Below are positions 16,090 to 16,292 of a stretch of 16,292 nucleotides of DNA, piece by piece (within the stretch, counting starts at the first letter, position 1; every line of letters starts with the position of its first letter). The position numbers and the translations under genes are program-made. The notes beneath the pieces are model-generated. The model made no database searches, was not told where the DNA came from, and was given only the letters and a program-made list of their open reading frames with translations. Source of the stretch: an uncultured bacterium (lineage in GTDB: Bacteria > Acidobacteriota > UBA890); assembly GCA_937922775.1 (NCBI GenBank), contig CALAKE010000566.1, forward strand, positions 1-16,292. Reading direction: 5' to 3'.

Positions 16090-16277
16090 CTGCTGCCGGC
16101 GCCGCCCGGCCCCGTCACCCTTGCTTCCGTTCCCCGTTGTCCGTACCCCGCACACCTCTCCCGCGCTGACCCCCGTTCGCCCGGGTGGTTCGGCGAAGAC
16201 GATGGACGGGGGTACGGAGCGGGCGAGGGCGCGGGGTACGCAAGAAAGGGAGACGGAAGGGGGGGGACGCGCAGCAG
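16090..16277. repeat. Long imperfect inverted repeat at the right end
   Basis: The 219 bases after hpd contain no supported gene but hold nested arms that pair in order. They are CTGCTGC 16090-16096 with 16271-16277, CTTCCGT 16124-16130 with 16253-16259, and CGTACCCCGC 16142-16151 with 16231-16240. Inside these are CCTCtCCCGC 16155-16164 with 16219-16228 (one mismatch), CCCCCGT 16170-16176 with 16206-16212, and TCGCC 16177-16181 with 16192-16196 at the apex. The left arm is pyrimidine-rich and the right arm purine-rich. It could be a palindromic mobile repeat, a large terminator-like structure or a decayed duplication. No T tract follows. Confidence 0.55.
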
Positions 16278-16292
16278 GAGAGCGACTCGTCG

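Noticed and set aside
16095..16110. GC-rich hairpin GCCGG...CCGGC after hpd as an intrinsic terminator
   Set aside because: The stem is only five pairs with no T tract after it, and it lies inside the larger inverted repeat.
1..16292. tRNA, rRNA, CRISPR arrays, transposases
   Set aside because: No matching patterns, repeat-spacer series or transposase motifs were seen on either strand.

Overview
The window is a high-GC, gene-dense bacterial chromosome segment. There are no tRNA or rRNA genes, no insertion sequences and no CRISPR arrays. One locus (8425-9731) looks like a damaged member of the 'ADOP' duplicated orphan permease group that is abundant in Acidobacteriota. Together with the GC-rich base composition, several lipoproteins and an AttEFGH-like operon, this suggests an uncultivated acidobacterium or a similar Gram-negative soil or marine lineage. 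That assignment is inference and weak.

Left part (1-6651). A truncated NAD(P)H-binding SDR-like gene runs off the left edge on the minus strand. Divergent from it is a tight plus-strand operon: a LolD-type ABC ATPase (317-1039), an 851-residue double-FtsX permease (1036-3591, 4-base overlap) and a CrtC/AttH-like lipocalin lipoprotein (3594-4775). This matches the AttE/F/G/H transporter layout, with AttF and AttG replaced by one long permease. A TMEM175-like six-helix protein (4788-5585) and a membrane-anchored protein with HipA/PI3K-like kinase motifs (5629-6651) follow at short distance.

Middle (6682-9731). A minus-strand GH29 alpha-L-fucosidase lipoprotein with a C-terminal F5/8C-like domain is convergent with the kinase-like gene. 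Divergent from the fucosidase is the ADOP remnant. Its N-terminal leader joins almost directly, with a frame change, to the second permease half.

Right part (9876-16073). A two-gene plus-strand operon encodes a complete glycine amidinotransferase (AGAT) family enzyme and a lysine 6-dehydrogenase/saccharopine dehydrogenase-like oxidoreductase. This predicts a small pathway around lysine or a guanidino compound. Convergent with it, overlapping by 26 bases, is a minus-strand pair: a fused GHMP sugar kinase plus GalU-like nucleotidyltransferase (12829-14751) and a secreted DUF3047 protein (12125-12832), linked by an ATGA overlap. Divergent from the fusion gene is 4-hydroxyphenylpyruvate dioxygenase (14985-16073). 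The window ends in a long imperfect inverted repeat (about 16090-16277).

The most unusual items are the amidinotransferase/lysine-dehydrogenase operon, the kinase-nucleotidyltransferase fusion, the extracytoplasmic kinase-like protein and the deletion-derived ADOP gene.
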